Source: Prinia subflava (Eukaryota > Chordata > Aves > Passeriformes > Cisticolidae). From it: DNA of 64,000 nt. The stretch spans positions 682,001-746,000 of the forward strand of contig NW_026960612.1 in the NCBI RefSeq assembly GCF_021018805.1, read 5' to 3'. Shown here piece after piece: positions 14,323 to 26,465 of the stretch. Below the pieces are notes generated by a model. It had not been told where the DNA came from and ran no database searches. It was given only the letters and a program-made list of their open reading frames with translations. Each line of letters opens with the position of its first letter. The first letter of the stretch is position 1. The position numbers and the translations under genes are program-made.

Positions 14323-14334
14323 TCTCCCCCTTTT
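14323..14334 (-). other. P1 polypurine tract
   Basis: On the minus strand AAAAGGGGGAGA sits directly before the TG of the 3' LTR, where plus-strand DNA synthesis is primed in retroviruses. Confidence 0.8.
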
Positions 14335-14759
14335 AGTTTTTGCTGAGGGCGGCGTCTGTGTCTGTGTCCTCTCCTGCAGGGCCCTTGCAAGAGAAAAAAG
14401 GACAAGCATGACACCAGAAGTCCCATTAGTAATCAACCAATTACTAAACAGAACTTTCATTGGGCACCAACTTAAATGGTCAGGGAAGTTCTGTGGCATT
14501 TGGTGTTGACCCTTCATAACCATGTCCATGCACCAGCGTCAAGCTTAGCTATTTACTAATTCTAATACAGAAAAGAACAAAACATCATTAGCCTGCTCAA
14601 AAATGGCAGTCTAATTTGTCAAGATCTATCACTCTAGGAATCATCCTTTCAGATAACAAGGGCTTTTTCTGCCTTTTAGCAAAGGACAGTGGTCCTTGCA
14701 TTACACCTGCAACCGCAAACTGATTTAATTTTCCAATTATTTGGACAACCTGAGTTGAC

Positions 14760-14790
<31 letters not shown>

Positions 14791-17700
14791 TGCAAAAATG
14801 CATGTGATGTTTGAAAGGGCAAAGACCCATTGCAGGATGTGCAGGACTGGACCACTGGTCACTCAATTGGCCCATGATACCTGTAGGATGTCACCTAGAA
14901 AGAAAAAAAGAATAATAAAATTAATAAAAATATCAATAAAAAATATCTGACTCCAAAAAAAATCTACATGATCCCATAGACCAGAAAGGCAAAAACCACA
15001 AAGTGAAATAACAGCCCTTAATAACTACAAAACATACACCGAAGGCACGTGAAATATTACCTAAAATACAACTACATCTATGTAGGAAACTTAAATGAAA
15101 CAACATCTACTATAAAATTAAAACACATGAAAAGAAAAAGTCCATTGAGACAAGATGTTGATCCTTAGCATCACTGGATGTCTTCTTGAAGCCTGGAGCA
15201 GGGACTCGAGGATGATCGATGAAAACAGGACCACGCTGCTGACACAGGACTTCTGTTGTCTCCATAACTTCCAACCACATGGTCATCTTTGCAGTCTATA
15301 TGACAGCCACTAAGGCTATGCAATGTCCCTTTTCACTCCTCAAAGGTGATGGGTAACACGACTGCTGAACCTGCTAATGATAAAACACAGGCACATCTTC
15401 TCCTTAAGTTAACAAACTTGTCAGGCTCCATTGTCTAAATTCAACATCCAGGTTTCATAATTACTTTTTCTTCAGGTCCATAACATAAATGTTACATTGT
15501 TGCATGTTATCTTTTTGATAATAATTTTGATCAGCCCAGAAACTGCAAAAGCTGAAGTGCTTCTTTACCAGTGAGATCCTGTTCATCCTTCCCGGGCAGG
15601 AATTCCAGGTTCACCTCAAAGATCAATTCAGCTATTATATTTAAAGGTCAAATTGTTGAGTCAAATAACTCATGTAATTTCTACTAAAACATCTGGGCAA
15701 ATAGGCAATTCCCATCCAGAGAGAGCCAAGGCATGGCCAGTGCCCAGCTCTAACTGCAGAGGAATCCCTTACACCAATTTTAAAAACAAGCTTCTTAAAA
15801 ATCTTATAATAAGAAACTAATATGGTAATTGACACCTCCTAAATTTGTCAGGGTAGAGATGCTCTGAGCTCAGCAGGCTCTTGAGATGGTCTGTGACCAG
15901 GATTGGAACTGCATCCCAAACCGTCAGGACAGAGGAGGCATTCTTACAAACTCAGATAACCTTGTCTGGAAATCTGAAAATATTTAGAAAATCATGAATG
16001 CAAAGCTAGCATAGACAGCTAGAAAACAAGGAAAAATTCTTGGGTGACACGTGTCTTACAGGCAATTATAGACAAATAGCAAAGTACATGAGAAGAAGAA
16101 GCAGAAGCAGCAGCAGCCGGCTGTAGAACTGTGATAACTTTATCATATCAGTGAATTCACATCAAATATCTTAAAAACTGAGATAACACTTAAAACTCAT
16201 AACTGATGGTTATACTGTAGAATTATTAATAATTCTTGTGTTATCTGCGAAAGGTAACAAAGGTTGCTTATTTGTTTTTTGTATTTCTTGTCATTTTTCT
16301 TCTATTATGAACAGGCATTTAAGGCTCCAATTCTGTTCACAGAGACGCCTTGAGAAGAAATGTTTTGAGGGAGGGGGGGAGGGAAAAACCCAAACAAAAT
16401 CAACTGTCCCTCTAAAAGGAAAAGCTTCTGCTCACCTCAAAGGCGACGAAGCTATTTGGCCCTTCCTAAGTGGGGCTTTGGGGGCTCAAGGGCCCCAGGG
16501 CCACCCCGCGGAGCTGGGGGAAATCCAAACAAACGTGGCCCCCATTTCTCTGTAAAAGAAAAAAAAAAATTCAAGCGAAGCAACTCCCACAGCATTATCC
16601 GCTGTCTAGAGGAACGGCAAGTTCCTCGTGCCCTATTCGCAGTCAGCCGCTCGGCCCGCAGGGAAGGAGTGGGGGAGCGAACCCCGCCGCTCATGGCGGG
16701 GGGAAGGGGGAAAAGGAGCGAGGAGACCGCTCCTCGGTTCCTATGACGACTTGCTGTGCAAATTCACGCGGGAAGGAAATGGAGGGGAAACGGAGAGGGG
16801 ACAACGGAGCGAGGCTCGGCGGAGCTCAGCCCGCCGCCGCCCTGCCGCCGCCTGTCTCAAGCGGAGAGCCGGTGGCCCCCCTCACCGCCCTGGGGGGAAG
16901 GGGGGGGGGACGAAGAGGCAAAGCTGCTCCAAGCCGCCCGTCTCAGCGGCACCGCGCGGGGAAGGGACCTGCGCGCCCGCCCGACCCGCGCGCCTGTGGG
17001 GAGGGGGGGGAACCGAGTACGGAAAAACGAGAGAGAGAGAGATTTTGCAGCCGCTGCAGCGCCCTGGAGCAGGGCGGGAGAAAAACCGAGCGAGAGAGAG
17101 AGAAGGCAGGGAGATCGCATCCGTGCTGCCATGCCTCTGTCTCACCGCACCCCCACCCCCGCACAAGGGAAAGAACAAAGTTAAAACACAGAGACACAAA
17201 GAAAGACAAGCCCTAAACTCACACAGGCAATCATAAAAACAAGCACAGGTAACGTTAAAAGCATAAAACACTCATAAAGTGAACTTTTCGCCCTGAACAC
17301 ACAGAAGGATACAGAGGGATCAAAGGTTTTTGATCCCGGTCCCGTCCGCAGGCCAGATGCTGGGCCACGCCGAGGAGGAAAGGATCGTTGTATCACACTC
17401 CGGGTCGGAATCTGACCAGCTGTATCTTGGACGGGCTAGCATCTTTTAAAGTCACGGTACAGACTAGTCGCAGTGGATGATAGCGCAGGAACCACTGCCA
17501 GCCATCCGTGGTATGAAGAAAGGAGAAGGAAAAGCCAAGGAAGCGCCGTCTCTGCCGGCCGGGAGAGGCTTACAGACGCTCGCTTTGATCTCGGCCAGAC
17601 AGAACCGAAAGAGGTCGGGGGAGCGCTGGGCAAGCTGTCGGCAGCGAAGAATTCCAGCTGCTCTTGTCAGGAAAGGCACAAGCTGTCCTCTCTCAGGAGA

Positions 17701-17934
17701 GGGGTTCCCCAGGTTTTTCTGGAACCTCTGCCCGGCTGTCTTTTCTAGAAATTAAAGTCCAGCTGTGCTGGGTGCCGTCCGACCTGCTGTCTTTTGGCAG
17801 GATTGATCTTTTTCCATGGTCAGCACGACCAGCTAGAAAAAGCGTGGAGATATTTCGCTTACCTCTCTGAGGAGGCAGGTAGAATTTTCAAGCTTTGCTG
17901 CATGAATCAGTCCCGGCTGCGCTGAACTTCTTCG
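14335..17934 (-). other. P1 internal cargo, no recognised genes
   Basis: No gag, protease, RT, integrase or env motif was found in any frame. Going from the primer site on the minus strand, the first ~500 bp contain a GAGAGGTAAGCG splice-donor-like site. A GC- and CpG-rich block with (GA)n runs lies at about 16440-17200 and differs sharply from the AT-rich remainder. A 27-base T run at 14762-14788 reads as poly(A) on the element's sense strand. The open frames in the GC-rich block overlap in many frames and look like composition artefacts. The contents may be a non-coding retroelement body or captured host transcript (inference). Confidence 0.6.
14762..14788. repeat. 27-base T homopolymer
   Basis: An uninterrupted T run inside P1 that reads as poly(A) on the element's strand. 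It may be a slippage-prone tract or the trace of a reverse-transcribed poly(A) tail. No AATAAA lies just upstream on that strand, which weakens the second reading. Confidence 0.8.
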
Positions 17935-17952
17935 AAAAACGTCAGGTCACCA
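17935..17952 (-). other. P1 primer-binding site, tRNA-Trp-like
   Basis: Two bases inside the 5' LTR the minus strand reads TGGTGACCTGACG. This is close to the tRNA-Trp primer site of alpharetroviruses, with a missing base in the middle. Confidence 0.65.
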
Positions 17953-17954
17953 GA

Positions 17955-18289
17955 TGTTGCTATGGTTTTCGGACGGCACAGAAATAACAACATGACTCTC
18001 CATGATGGTAAAGATGAGAGCAAACTTTATTCTTCTAAATTCTACTTTTATAGAGTAGTTCGGTACAAAGCACATGATTGGTTATTCAGCGTCTACACCC
18101 TTTTGGAAACATTTCTTTCCAGTAAACATGTTGGAAAAACACCACCTGCAGATAGTTTCTCACTTCCCAAGGTTTGTTTGAATTCCTCTTTAAGATTTCT
18201 CAGGCTAACATGAGAAAGTTGTTCGCCTGCCTTTCACACAGACAGTAGCAGAGCCTGAAGCCTAAATTCAGACCAATGTCAGGCCCACA
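17955..18289 (-). repeat. P1 5' LTR
   Basis: It matches the 13988 copy except for one base near its 3' end, has TG...CA ends, and borders the target duplication at 18290-18295. TATA-like and AATAAA signals are present, so it could still drive transcription in the same sense as the TBCK gene. Confidence 0.85.
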
Positions 18290-18295
18290 CTAAAC

Positions 18296-19540
18296 TAATA
18301 AGCAGGAGAAACATTTTGAAATCCAGACCCATATAGAAGGGTATATAGTGAGAGAAAATTTGTGACAACAGTATTTAAAGAAATCACAGAGCTTCATTTA
18401 TGGTAACTCACTGACTTAGGCAACTGTGAACTCAGCCTCATCTGCTTGGTACCATATCCTAGACTACTGCTGACCTCTGTAAACTCTGCATTTGTGGAGA
18501 CTGCAACACTTAAAAAGACTTTTTAAATTCTTCTCCAAACTTCATTCTCTCCTTCAGTTCTTCTGAAGAAGAACAACTTCTGTTTAAATGAACTATGAAT
18601 TACTGAATTGCACACATGGTGTTCAAATAGAGTTCACTAAATCTATAACTAGCCCAGGAATTACCCCAAAGTTAGATTTATCTAAAGAAAAGCCACACAT
18701 TTAAAACAGTGCCAACCTCTTACCTAAGACCTGTACTACACTAGTAAGATCCTGAGCAGGAGAGAGGGAATTAATACAAGAACATAGGCATGTTCTGAGT
18801 GCACCAGCCCTTCCTACTTGTGTTGCTACAAACTAAAACACATCTTTCAGGTGACATGGCTTACTCAGTTCAAATGCATTCTATTGTCTTACTAGGTACT
18901 TGCTCAGAAGGAAGATCCAAACTTCATGGTTAACTGCTATATATTTTTGTAAGGTACCAGATTGTATGGATAGGTTAATCACCTCCCACTGAGCAAAGAC
19001 ACAGAACATCTGCACAATGATCATGCAGACTGATACAATCTTGAAAGTTATTCTGAAAGCTTTAAATTTCAAATGGAAATATTTAACAGAGTAATTCTAA
19101 TGGCTTCCTATACTGCTTTCCCTAATCCTTCTATATTAATTACTTCCACAGCAAAAATTTCATTATGTTCAAAAGGAAAACAGGCTAATACCAGCACCAA
19201 AGAAGAAAAGGACTATTCACAACTGTACCAAATTTATTAAGAAGAATAATTCATATCAACTGATTGTATCTATATGTGCCATGACTACAAACAGTTGCTT
19301 CTGAATTATTTTAAATTGTTCTAAATTTCACAACAAAATACTCCAATCTTCACCTGGAAATATCAATCCTACTGCATTCTTACTGATGACAGCAAAAATA
19401 CTTCAACTAACTACAATAAATTGTAGTTAAGATCCACACACTCTGGCAGCGAGTTCACCTAAATCTACCATGATTTCTAAACATGTTTAGAAACACACTG
19501 GGGAGGAGCGAAAAAAAGGAAAAAACAGTATTTTCTGTAC
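18296..19540. other. Non-coding stretch next to TBCK exon
   Basis: AT-rich sequence downstream of the exon at 19541-19699, read as intron. No repeat or exon recognised. Confidence 0.5.
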
Positions 19541-19699
19541 CTGGCAAGTCTGAAAAAAGAATGCACTCATTGAAACCATTAGCCAGAAGACGATCCCTCA
19601 GCTGTTGAAGGATGGCAACTCCAATACAGAATGGGAAGGAGGAATTTCCAAGCAGTAAAGTATCCCACAAGTGAAAAATTTTGTGCAAAGGCAAGATAT
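19541..19699 (-). CDS. TBCK: TBCK-like exon, TBC domain
   Basis: The 159-bp block encodes 53 residues of the TBC (Rab GTPase-activating) domain, including [25 protein letters not shown] and GFNECIL. These are hallmark stretches of TBCK, a TBC-domain protein with a kinase-like N-terminus linked to mTOR and endolysosomal function. On the minus strand an AG acceptor precedes it (plus CT at 19700-19701) and GT follows (plus AC at 19539-19540). It starts with the last two bases of a split codon. Compared with the vertebrate protein as I remember it, one leucine codon appears missing near the end (ECIL then FSDLP) and the first residues differ. Splice phase does not fit directly to the preceding recognised exon at 25151-25236, so a small exon is missing or unrecognised between them. 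Confidence 0.85.
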
Positions 19700-20467
19700 C
19701 TGCATAATGAATAAGCACAATAAATAAAACTCTATGAGCATCTACACACAATAACAGCATTAATGAGTTGCCTATGTACTTCTTTCCTCTCCCATCTGGA
19801 GTGATTTATTTTTTATTTGGGAGCAAAGAGGACTCAACCTGTTTAGGATCATGCTTGTCATCATATGCAGTTTGATTATTCTGGAAATCATAGTCTTCTT
19901 TTCTTAATGAATACTTGGAAGAAAATGGTTTTTCCCATTTCAAGTATGTCAGGAATTAGGCAATTTATTTTTCTTTTGGTACAGTACAATTATGTATTAA
20001 GGCATGCATATCAGTTTTTCACAATAAGATGACATTAATGAGTTTATCAATAAGATCAACTACTTACAATTAGACAAAAAATGAACAAAATAAAGAAAAA
20101 ATTGGCAGAATAAAAGAAAGACAAGGGAAAAGGCCTATTAAAAATAGCAAGATTTTATATTTAAAGCTGAAGATGGCTCTCTTAAAATATGCTATCTTCC
20201 AACTTAGTAGTTCTAAGACTTTATTGCACTTTATTGCTTAAGGAAACCATTTCCTTGGTTTTCCAAATATGGTGATTCTCATTAAGGGTATACAAAAAGG
20301 GATAACTTCAAGAACCAGTGCTTTACAGTCAAAATCTTTAGAAAATGCAATCAAAAATCTCACATTAAGTTCTTTGATATTTCATCAGAGAAATAATCTA
20401 TCAGCTCTTTTCATTCTGCCACTTTTTAAAAAAATTAAATTCAGTATCTGCTAATGTTGATATAACA

Positions 20468-20799
20468 TGAAAGCGTTTATTGTCCGGCAAGCGCGATATT
20501 CAGCGCCTGCATCTGCCCTCGCAACTGCCCCGAGGGCGGTTCTGCATACACTTTTATACAGATGGTGTCAGGGAGGGGTAAAGGCAAAACAACCAATAGA
20601 GGGAGTTCTAGGCACCATTAGACAGGTGCAATATTCAACTTTTGCCAACCAGGGGACAGGGAGAAATACAAAATTCGTGGGCTTCGTGAGTGACAGAAAA
20701 CTGACAGTTACGTAACTTGCCTCAGGGGTACACGTGGATGAGGAGGGAACAAAGGAACATATAACAAACTTAATAAACTAAATTTCACACACCGCCACA
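20468..20799 (-). repeat. 332-bp solo LTR, ERVK-like
   Basis: On the minus strand it starts TGTGGCGGTGTGTG, a beginning very like the LTRs of P3 and P4. It then has CTGTATAAAAGTG and, at the very end, CAATAAACGCTTTCA. The order U3, TATA, AATAAA, CA end marks a complete LTR. No clear 6-bp duplication is visible at the flanks. Confidence 0.7.
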
Positions 20800-20811
20800 C
20801 TTAACAGCATG

Positions 20812-20898
20812 CTTTAAGTCAGCCCTGAGGTGGTCAGGCAGTTGGATTACATGAGCCTTGTAGGTCCCTTCCAAAGTAAATTGTCTATTCTACAAACT
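20812..20898 (+). mobile_element. CR1 LINE 3' terminal fragment
   Basis: CAGTTGGATTACATGAGCC followed by TTGTAGGTCCCTTCC and ATTGTCTATTCTAC resembles the CR1 3' terminal consensus (GGACTAGATGATCTTTGTAG... type). It is short and diverged. Confidence 0.6.
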
Positions 20899-22561
20899 TC
20901 TGATCTTTCACCTTCCTGTTCCACATTTGAAATACACACACACATCCTTAGCTTCAATCCTATACCGGTGCCTAGACAATCATATATTTAAAGGCTACAG
21001 AAAGGTGCAAAAGATAAGGCAAATTGAATCACATTTTTAATATGAGATTATACCCACCTATATGTACCTACACAAACAAAATTTGAAGAATGATCACTTT
21101 CTTCACAAGAAAAAAGTATCAGCAAGAAACTTCTTCAGATTCATCTTCAGGTAATTGTGCAACAGGACAAACAGAGAAAGCACTTCAAGGGCAGGATTTT
21201 TAAGATGAAGGCCTATTACTGACACATTGTGCATATCACCAAAACCAGGCTAAGGTATCTACCTTTGCCAGCAGCTTCAGCACAATGATATTAAGGAATT
21301 GCAATCAGTTTGCTTCTATGTTAGTGGACAGATGACAACTGTGTCTACCTTCCATAATTTGCAGCTGCAAGTGCTTTAGAGTAATTTACAGCAATCGCTG
21401 TGCTTTTAGCAACATTGTACACTTTGTTTTTCTTCAGTTTAACATGGTCTGCTGTTTAGGGTCAGAATTAGTAAAATAAGGAATGCATTATAAAGCATTA
21501 TACAGGGAGAGGAAGATTATAAACTTTGGGAAAGTGAGCAAAGAACTATGATTCACTGTATATATCATCCCTCTATTTATATGTAAATTACATAGCCACA
21601 GCAATGTACTTAATCCAGGCACCACATCAGCCAATAATATTCACAATGACTCAAGCTTCAGCAGTGTTCAATATTCTGAGAGCTACGTGACCTGAAGCAA
21701 ATGAGAAGGGTGCCAGGAACACAATCTTCCCTGCAGCAGAGCCTGTGCTTCAATGATGAAAGATTAATCAGGGTTTACTTTGATAGGATTAGTACTCAAG
21801 CACAAAACTCTGGTTCAGATCTCATTACTACAGTGCATATCCTTCACCTTGATGGATCCTACTCTGCCTTGTTACAGTTACAAAAAAATCCCCTCTCTGA
21901 CTAATCTAAAAGGCAGAACAACTTTTACTTACTAAAAAAACCCCGAACCCTGACAGAAAATTCAGAAAGGAAAACGTCTCTTCAGAAGTTAGTGTTAACT
22001 TTAGAAATTGCATTTTTATTCAATGCAAGAGTTTTAAAAAAATATTCCTCTTTTGCAATTGTTTACTATATTACCTAATCACCTACAGACTGTCAGAAAC
22101 AAGGCTTATGTACGACTACATATTGTCCAATGACTAGCACAACAAAAACTAAAATATAGCAAAACACGTGATTTCAAACTATTCCATCTTACTTGTACCT
22201 TGAAGTTTTCAGTGGAGAATTATAACTGTATAAACAGACACAAGGAAATGCTGAAATATCAGATAAGACCCAAGAGGGGTTGCTACAAAGGTCTGGCATA
22301 CATTAGTAGCCCACACAGGGACTTGTAAAGTGGTCAGAGAAATTACATCTCTAACTCTTTAGTGGGAACTAGCATCCTGGACAAAACACACGGAAGAATT
22401 GTTTGGTCATCTGCAGCCTTTAAAAAATAAGCATTAAACACATTTATAAAGTGATGCTGCAAAATTGATTTTCCCTCAGGAACTTAAATGTTGCTGTTAA
22501 CCCTTGCAGTTCATCTACCCAAATGTCAGAGTGCAGGGCATCCCTCTGTCTGCCCTGGATG
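20899..22561. other. Non-coding intron-like stretch
   Basis: No exon or repeat recognised. This is part of the 5.4-kb interval in which the missing TBCK exon should lie; I searched the minus strand for it by eye without success. Confidence 0.45.
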
Positions 22562-22645
22562 GTCCGGGACCCTGGCAGAGGGGTCTGGGACCCCAACAGG
22601 GGGGTTTGGGACCCTGGCAGGGGGGTCTGAGACCCTGGCACAGGG
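22562..22645. repeat. Minisatellite, about four ~21-bp units
   Basis: Units of the form GGTCTGGGACCCTGGCAGGGG are repeated with small changes. The unit is G/C-skewed and its reverse strand is C-rich. Open frames here exist on both strands only because the unit length is a multiple of three. Confidence 0.8.
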
Positions 22646-22739
22646 CCCAAAGTGACACTGTCTTTGATCTCAGCCCACAGCAAAAATTACCAGCATTGCA
22701 CAAAGAACTACAGACCCCAAGAGTTTGATGTAAATAGTA

Positions 22740-23640
22740 GTTAGTTTATCACTGGGTGCTAATGGGGAAGGTGAGAAGGAGGAATCAGGGTGTGGCCCTG
22801 TCCTTCTTCCTTCTTGTCTTTGTCCTCCATCTTCTGCTGTGGTGGGTCACAAGGGATTGGTGTAGGACAGAAGTGACATGTCTAGTATAGGTAGTATGTT
22901 GGGAAAGATGAAGTAGAAAGACCTTGCAAATATGGTGGTTTAGATTCTGGGAGTATGAGGTCAGCAAGCGAGATAGAAATGAAAGCATGCTTTGAGATTT
23001 AGGGTGTGGAGTACAGGGCCATCAGCTAGTGATGACATGTGCCAAGCTGAGGGCCAGCTCCCTTGATTAAACAATACCCTTCTGCTTGGCTTAGGTAATG
23101 GGACATTTGTATTGGCTGTATGTAAATGTTGTTATCTTGTATTAGATTGGTTAGTCCAACTCATACTATTCAACTTAGAAAGATATTTATTGTACAGTAT
23201 TCAGAACCTCCCTCTCTTATCCCCTCTTCCCTTTTCCCTGCTCTTATCCCCTCTTTTCCCCTGCCCTTTTTCCCCTCTCTTTTCCCTCTTCTCTTTCCCC
23301 CCTCTTTCCCTCTCTGTTCCTGCTGTCCTGGCCTGCTTTAGTTGTGCCTAGCAGCTACAAGCAAGGCCCTCACAATAAACCATGTGCTACCCCTGCAACT
23401 TTGCTTATAGAGATACTTTGTCGCCAACTCTACCGTCTCGGAGATACTCCTTCAGTAATAGGCATTGGTAATAGACTGTAAATAAGAAATACGTTGTGGA
23501 CGATGGTTGGGTCAGAGAAAGGGTACAAAAGGTCCAGTGTGCCTGACCTGGGGGGAGTCGCCTCGTGCTCTTGCCACAGCAAGGACCTTTGCTGGGCACA
23601 GAAAGAGTTTAGAGATAAGAAACAATAAATAACCTTGAGA
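22740..23640 (+). repeat. Probable LTR remnant with pyrimidine tract
   Basis: A block unlike the surrounding intron, with CACAATAAACCATGTGC near 23370 and an unusual run of C and T of about 120 bases at 23206-23330 just before it. GC-rich sequence with CpGs follows to about 23580. The arrangement resembles a class I-type avian LTR, but I could not fix the ends or a target duplication. The pyrimidine run itself is clear. Confidence 0.35.
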
Positions 23641-25150
23641 AACCTGAGCTGGCAAACTCCGACTCATTCTTCTGCTTCTGGCATGGGCATTCAAGGAAAA
23701 AAGACTCTAAACCTATATTTCTCAGGAAAACCTCCCAAGACCCAAATATTTAGGCTTTCTACAGATAAATATTCCTTCTTCTCCTCACTTTCCTTTCATC
23801 TTCCTCCCACCTGTTCTCTTCAGATGTGCATCATCTGAAATACATGTGGCTTTCTCAAACTCCTCTCTTTATAAGGCAATACACTGGCTTTCTTTCCTGC
23901 TCATTTTAACACCACTGCATCTCCTAAATTTGTATCAGTCAAACAACATTATTACATTAAAAATATTCTTTACAAATGAAACTATATACTTTCTTTTCTA
24001 TTACAATATTTGTAAACAGTGATAATGAGTATCTGCCAGTCCCAAACTCCCACAAATTCTTTCAGGAATGGTGTAAAACAAATGACTTTCAGAGGTTTGG
24101 TCTTGGCTGCTCCAACTTAAATATTTTCTAACAAGCACAAGGTGTTTCTGATAAACTAAACTTTGTATTGTTTATAGAAGCAATGCATATACATTTCTTA
24201 CTTATGAAATTTATATTTCTACATCAACATCTCCTGAGTTCAGTTATCTTCTTCCATTTTGACCTCTCAATCATCATCTGTTCTTATGACCAACTTGTAA
24301 TTACCAAATTTCTAAATGCCAGATATAGAATGATATAGACCATATCAATTATTGTTATCTCTACGGCCTTGCCTAAATCTACTTTTCAGAAACATCAATA
24401 TCTGTAGGCAGCCAAACATTTTTATTTTGGCTTTCTTGACTATACACACCTCTCTAAAAAAAGGAGGAAAGCTTTACTATTTATAATGATAGCTAGAAGT
24501 AAGGCTCTAAAGAAGGCCTTGTTTTGCTTTTTCCATCAAAACCCATCCTCTCTACTATGTTTTGGCTATGTTCTCAGTTTTGATTTTCCTCCATCTTATA
24601 GAGTCTTTTTCCAATGGAAGAATAAAACTTGCATCTATGTTATGCATTTGTCCCATATTTGAGACACACTCCAGCAAATGACTGCTTAGCCTTTTCCAAG
24701 GTCTGACATATCTACGAGATTGATGATCATGTACTTTTTCTGTTACTTGTAAAATAATGTGTCATTTGTGTTAATCAAGAGCATTCAATTAGCTTAGCTG
24801 CAGTAATTTCGCTATTAGCACTTTATGGGTACACTAATTTTTGTATATTAACCCATATTTAAAAATAAATATATATATACCTTTTAAGATTAATCTAAGT
24901 TATAGTAACTGGCTAGTAGTATTTTTATTGTATTTACCATCCCAGCAGAACAGGAAGGACTGAAGCACATAAAACAAGAATCACAACCTTACCATTTTAT
25001 CAGCATATTCAGGAAGGTCTACTAATATGGAAGTTTCACTTTTGTCAAAGTGCTACTGAAACAGTTTGGAAAGGCATCTCATCTCAGTTTCCTTCATTTT
25101 CCATTTTTTAATTCCTTTGGATAATACTTATAAGGACCCTTAGCACTTAC
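23641..25150. other. Non-coding intron-like stretch
   Basis: AT-rich, no exon or nameable repeat. Confidence 0.45.
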
Positions 25151-25236
25151 ATCTGGAACAAACCCAATTTCATTGAGGTGGTTACTCAGCTCTGAATCAT
25201 GGAATGCAATCATCTGGGAAAACACCATCGGGTACT
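25151..25236 (-). CDS. TBCK: TBCK-like exon
   Basis: The 86-bp exon encodes a stretch with [21 protein letters not shown], a well-conserved part of the TBCK TBC domain. It lies between an AG acceptor (plus CT at 25237-25238) and a GTAAG donor (plus CTTAC ending at 25150). It begins with two bases that complete the split codon left by exon 55231-55314 and ends on a codon boundary. The next recognised exon, 19541-19699, begins inside a codon, so joining the two directly would break the frame. The intron above it, 25237-55230, contains proviruses P2, P3 and P4. Confidence 0.85.
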
Positions 25237-26095
25237 CTGAAATGACAAATCCAAGACTTGTCAAAATCACAAGCCATCACATGTTGCTAGCTCACAATAG
25301 AGCTGTAGGAAAGCCACTCATTCTAAACCTACAATAAAACAGCAAGTGAATACCACCACTGTACTCTTTGTTACCATTACATTCAATATTCTTCAAGAGG
25401 AAGAAACATTTAATTTTTCTTCTTTAGTATTTCTCAATTTGGATTTTTAACAATGGTTTAACTTGGCACACACTTAGGTTGTGATGTATGCTTGACATGC
25501 AAAGTTAAAGACTGTTAAGTAACCAGAAAGGAGAAACACCCACTATAAAAGATAAAATTTATTACATCTTCAGCCTGGCCTTTTAAGTTGATTGGTACAA
25601 TTTCATTAAGTTGTCTAAATAACACTTGCTTTTAGTGAAGCAGACGGCAGAACACAGGACAGTGACAGATCTCTCTCTGTTCTGCCCCTCTCCCAGTTTT
25701 GTCCACACTGTCACATACTCTATTAGAAGAAAGCTGAAGAGGCAATAACATCGCAATTTTGTAACAGATGGTAATTCCTTTTCCTCCACATTCCCAAGAA
25801 CGAGTAATTAGGGCGTGGGCAGCTAGTCCTGGGGAGCAACAGACAGAGAATGTGAACTCTGTTTCCAGAACATGCTGGCATCTCAATGCTCCACACAGTT
25901 TATTTCTACACAGAAGACACAAAGCAGCTAAAATTGCAGTAGGTAGTTAAATGACACATTATTAACCCCCTCCTCTACCTTAAAAAGGCAGGGAAATTAC
26001 ATGGCATTTTCCTTTAAACTTTTATTTATACACTGGGTTTTTTTTTGACATACAACCCTAGGAAGGATTAACTAGAATACTGAAAGAACCCTAAA
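25237..26095. other. Intron sequence before P2
   Basis: No gene or clear repeat. Ends with the left target duplication of P2, GGGTCC at 26096-26101. Confidence 0.5.
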
Positions 26096-26101
26096 GGGTC
26101 C

Positions 26102-26465
26102 TGTAGTGGTGTGTTAATGAGTTCTTTATATTTTATAAGTTTTTCTAAGTTCTTTATGAGATGGTTTGTTCATTGTACCCCTCGTTTTGCCTTCCTGATA
26201 GTTGTCCCTGGAAATCCCCCAGTAACTGTTAGGTGTCAATCCTTTTCCCCCCTCCTCCCTGGAGCCTGCCTGTCATCTCAGAGCCCTGCCTCAGAGCTAG
26301 AAAGATCTGTGAGGGGCTTCGAGTGATAGGCTAGGTTCAGGGAAAAACCCCTCCTCTCCCTTCTGTGTGGTCCTCGTTTGTGTCAGTCACCTTCCTAGCC
26401 CCTTCTGTGTTGAACCCAATTGGTTGTACCCTTCTCACCACCCTCTGTACCGCCCCCCCATAAAA

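Larger units (their letters stand above)
13988..18289 (-). mobile_element. P1: young LTR element without gag, pol or env
   Basis: A complete 4.3-kb LTR element on the minus strand. It has two 335-bp LTRs (17955-18289 and 13988-14322) that differ at one visible base. A perfect 6-bp target duplication CTAAAC lies at 13982-13987 and 18290-18295. A primer site resembling the tRNA-Trp type follows the 5' LTR and a polypurine tract abuts the 3' LTR. LTR size, 6-bp duplication and primer type point to the alpharetrovirus side of avian ERVs. The 3.6-kb inside holds no recognisable retroviral protein. It fits a non-autonomous element of the kind known in chicken as ART-CH, or a provirus whose genes were replaced by other sequence. 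The near identity of the LTRs means recent insertion. Confidence 0.85.

Noticed and set aside
16470..17216. A 248-codon open frame and several overlapping frames in the GC-rich part of P1
   Set aside because: Open frames overlap in most frames on both strands, composition is low-complexity Arg/Gly/Pro/Ser with (GA)n runs, and no domain is visible. GC-rich DNA has few stops by chance.
17962..18213. Identical 83-residue open frames at 13995-14246 and 17962-18213
   Set aside because: They are the two LTRs of P1 read on the strand opposite to the element; the identity is due to LTR duplication, not to a gene pair.
22504..22728. Open frames on both strands across 22504-22728
   Set aside because: Produced by the ~21-bp minisatellite, whose unit length is a multiple of three.
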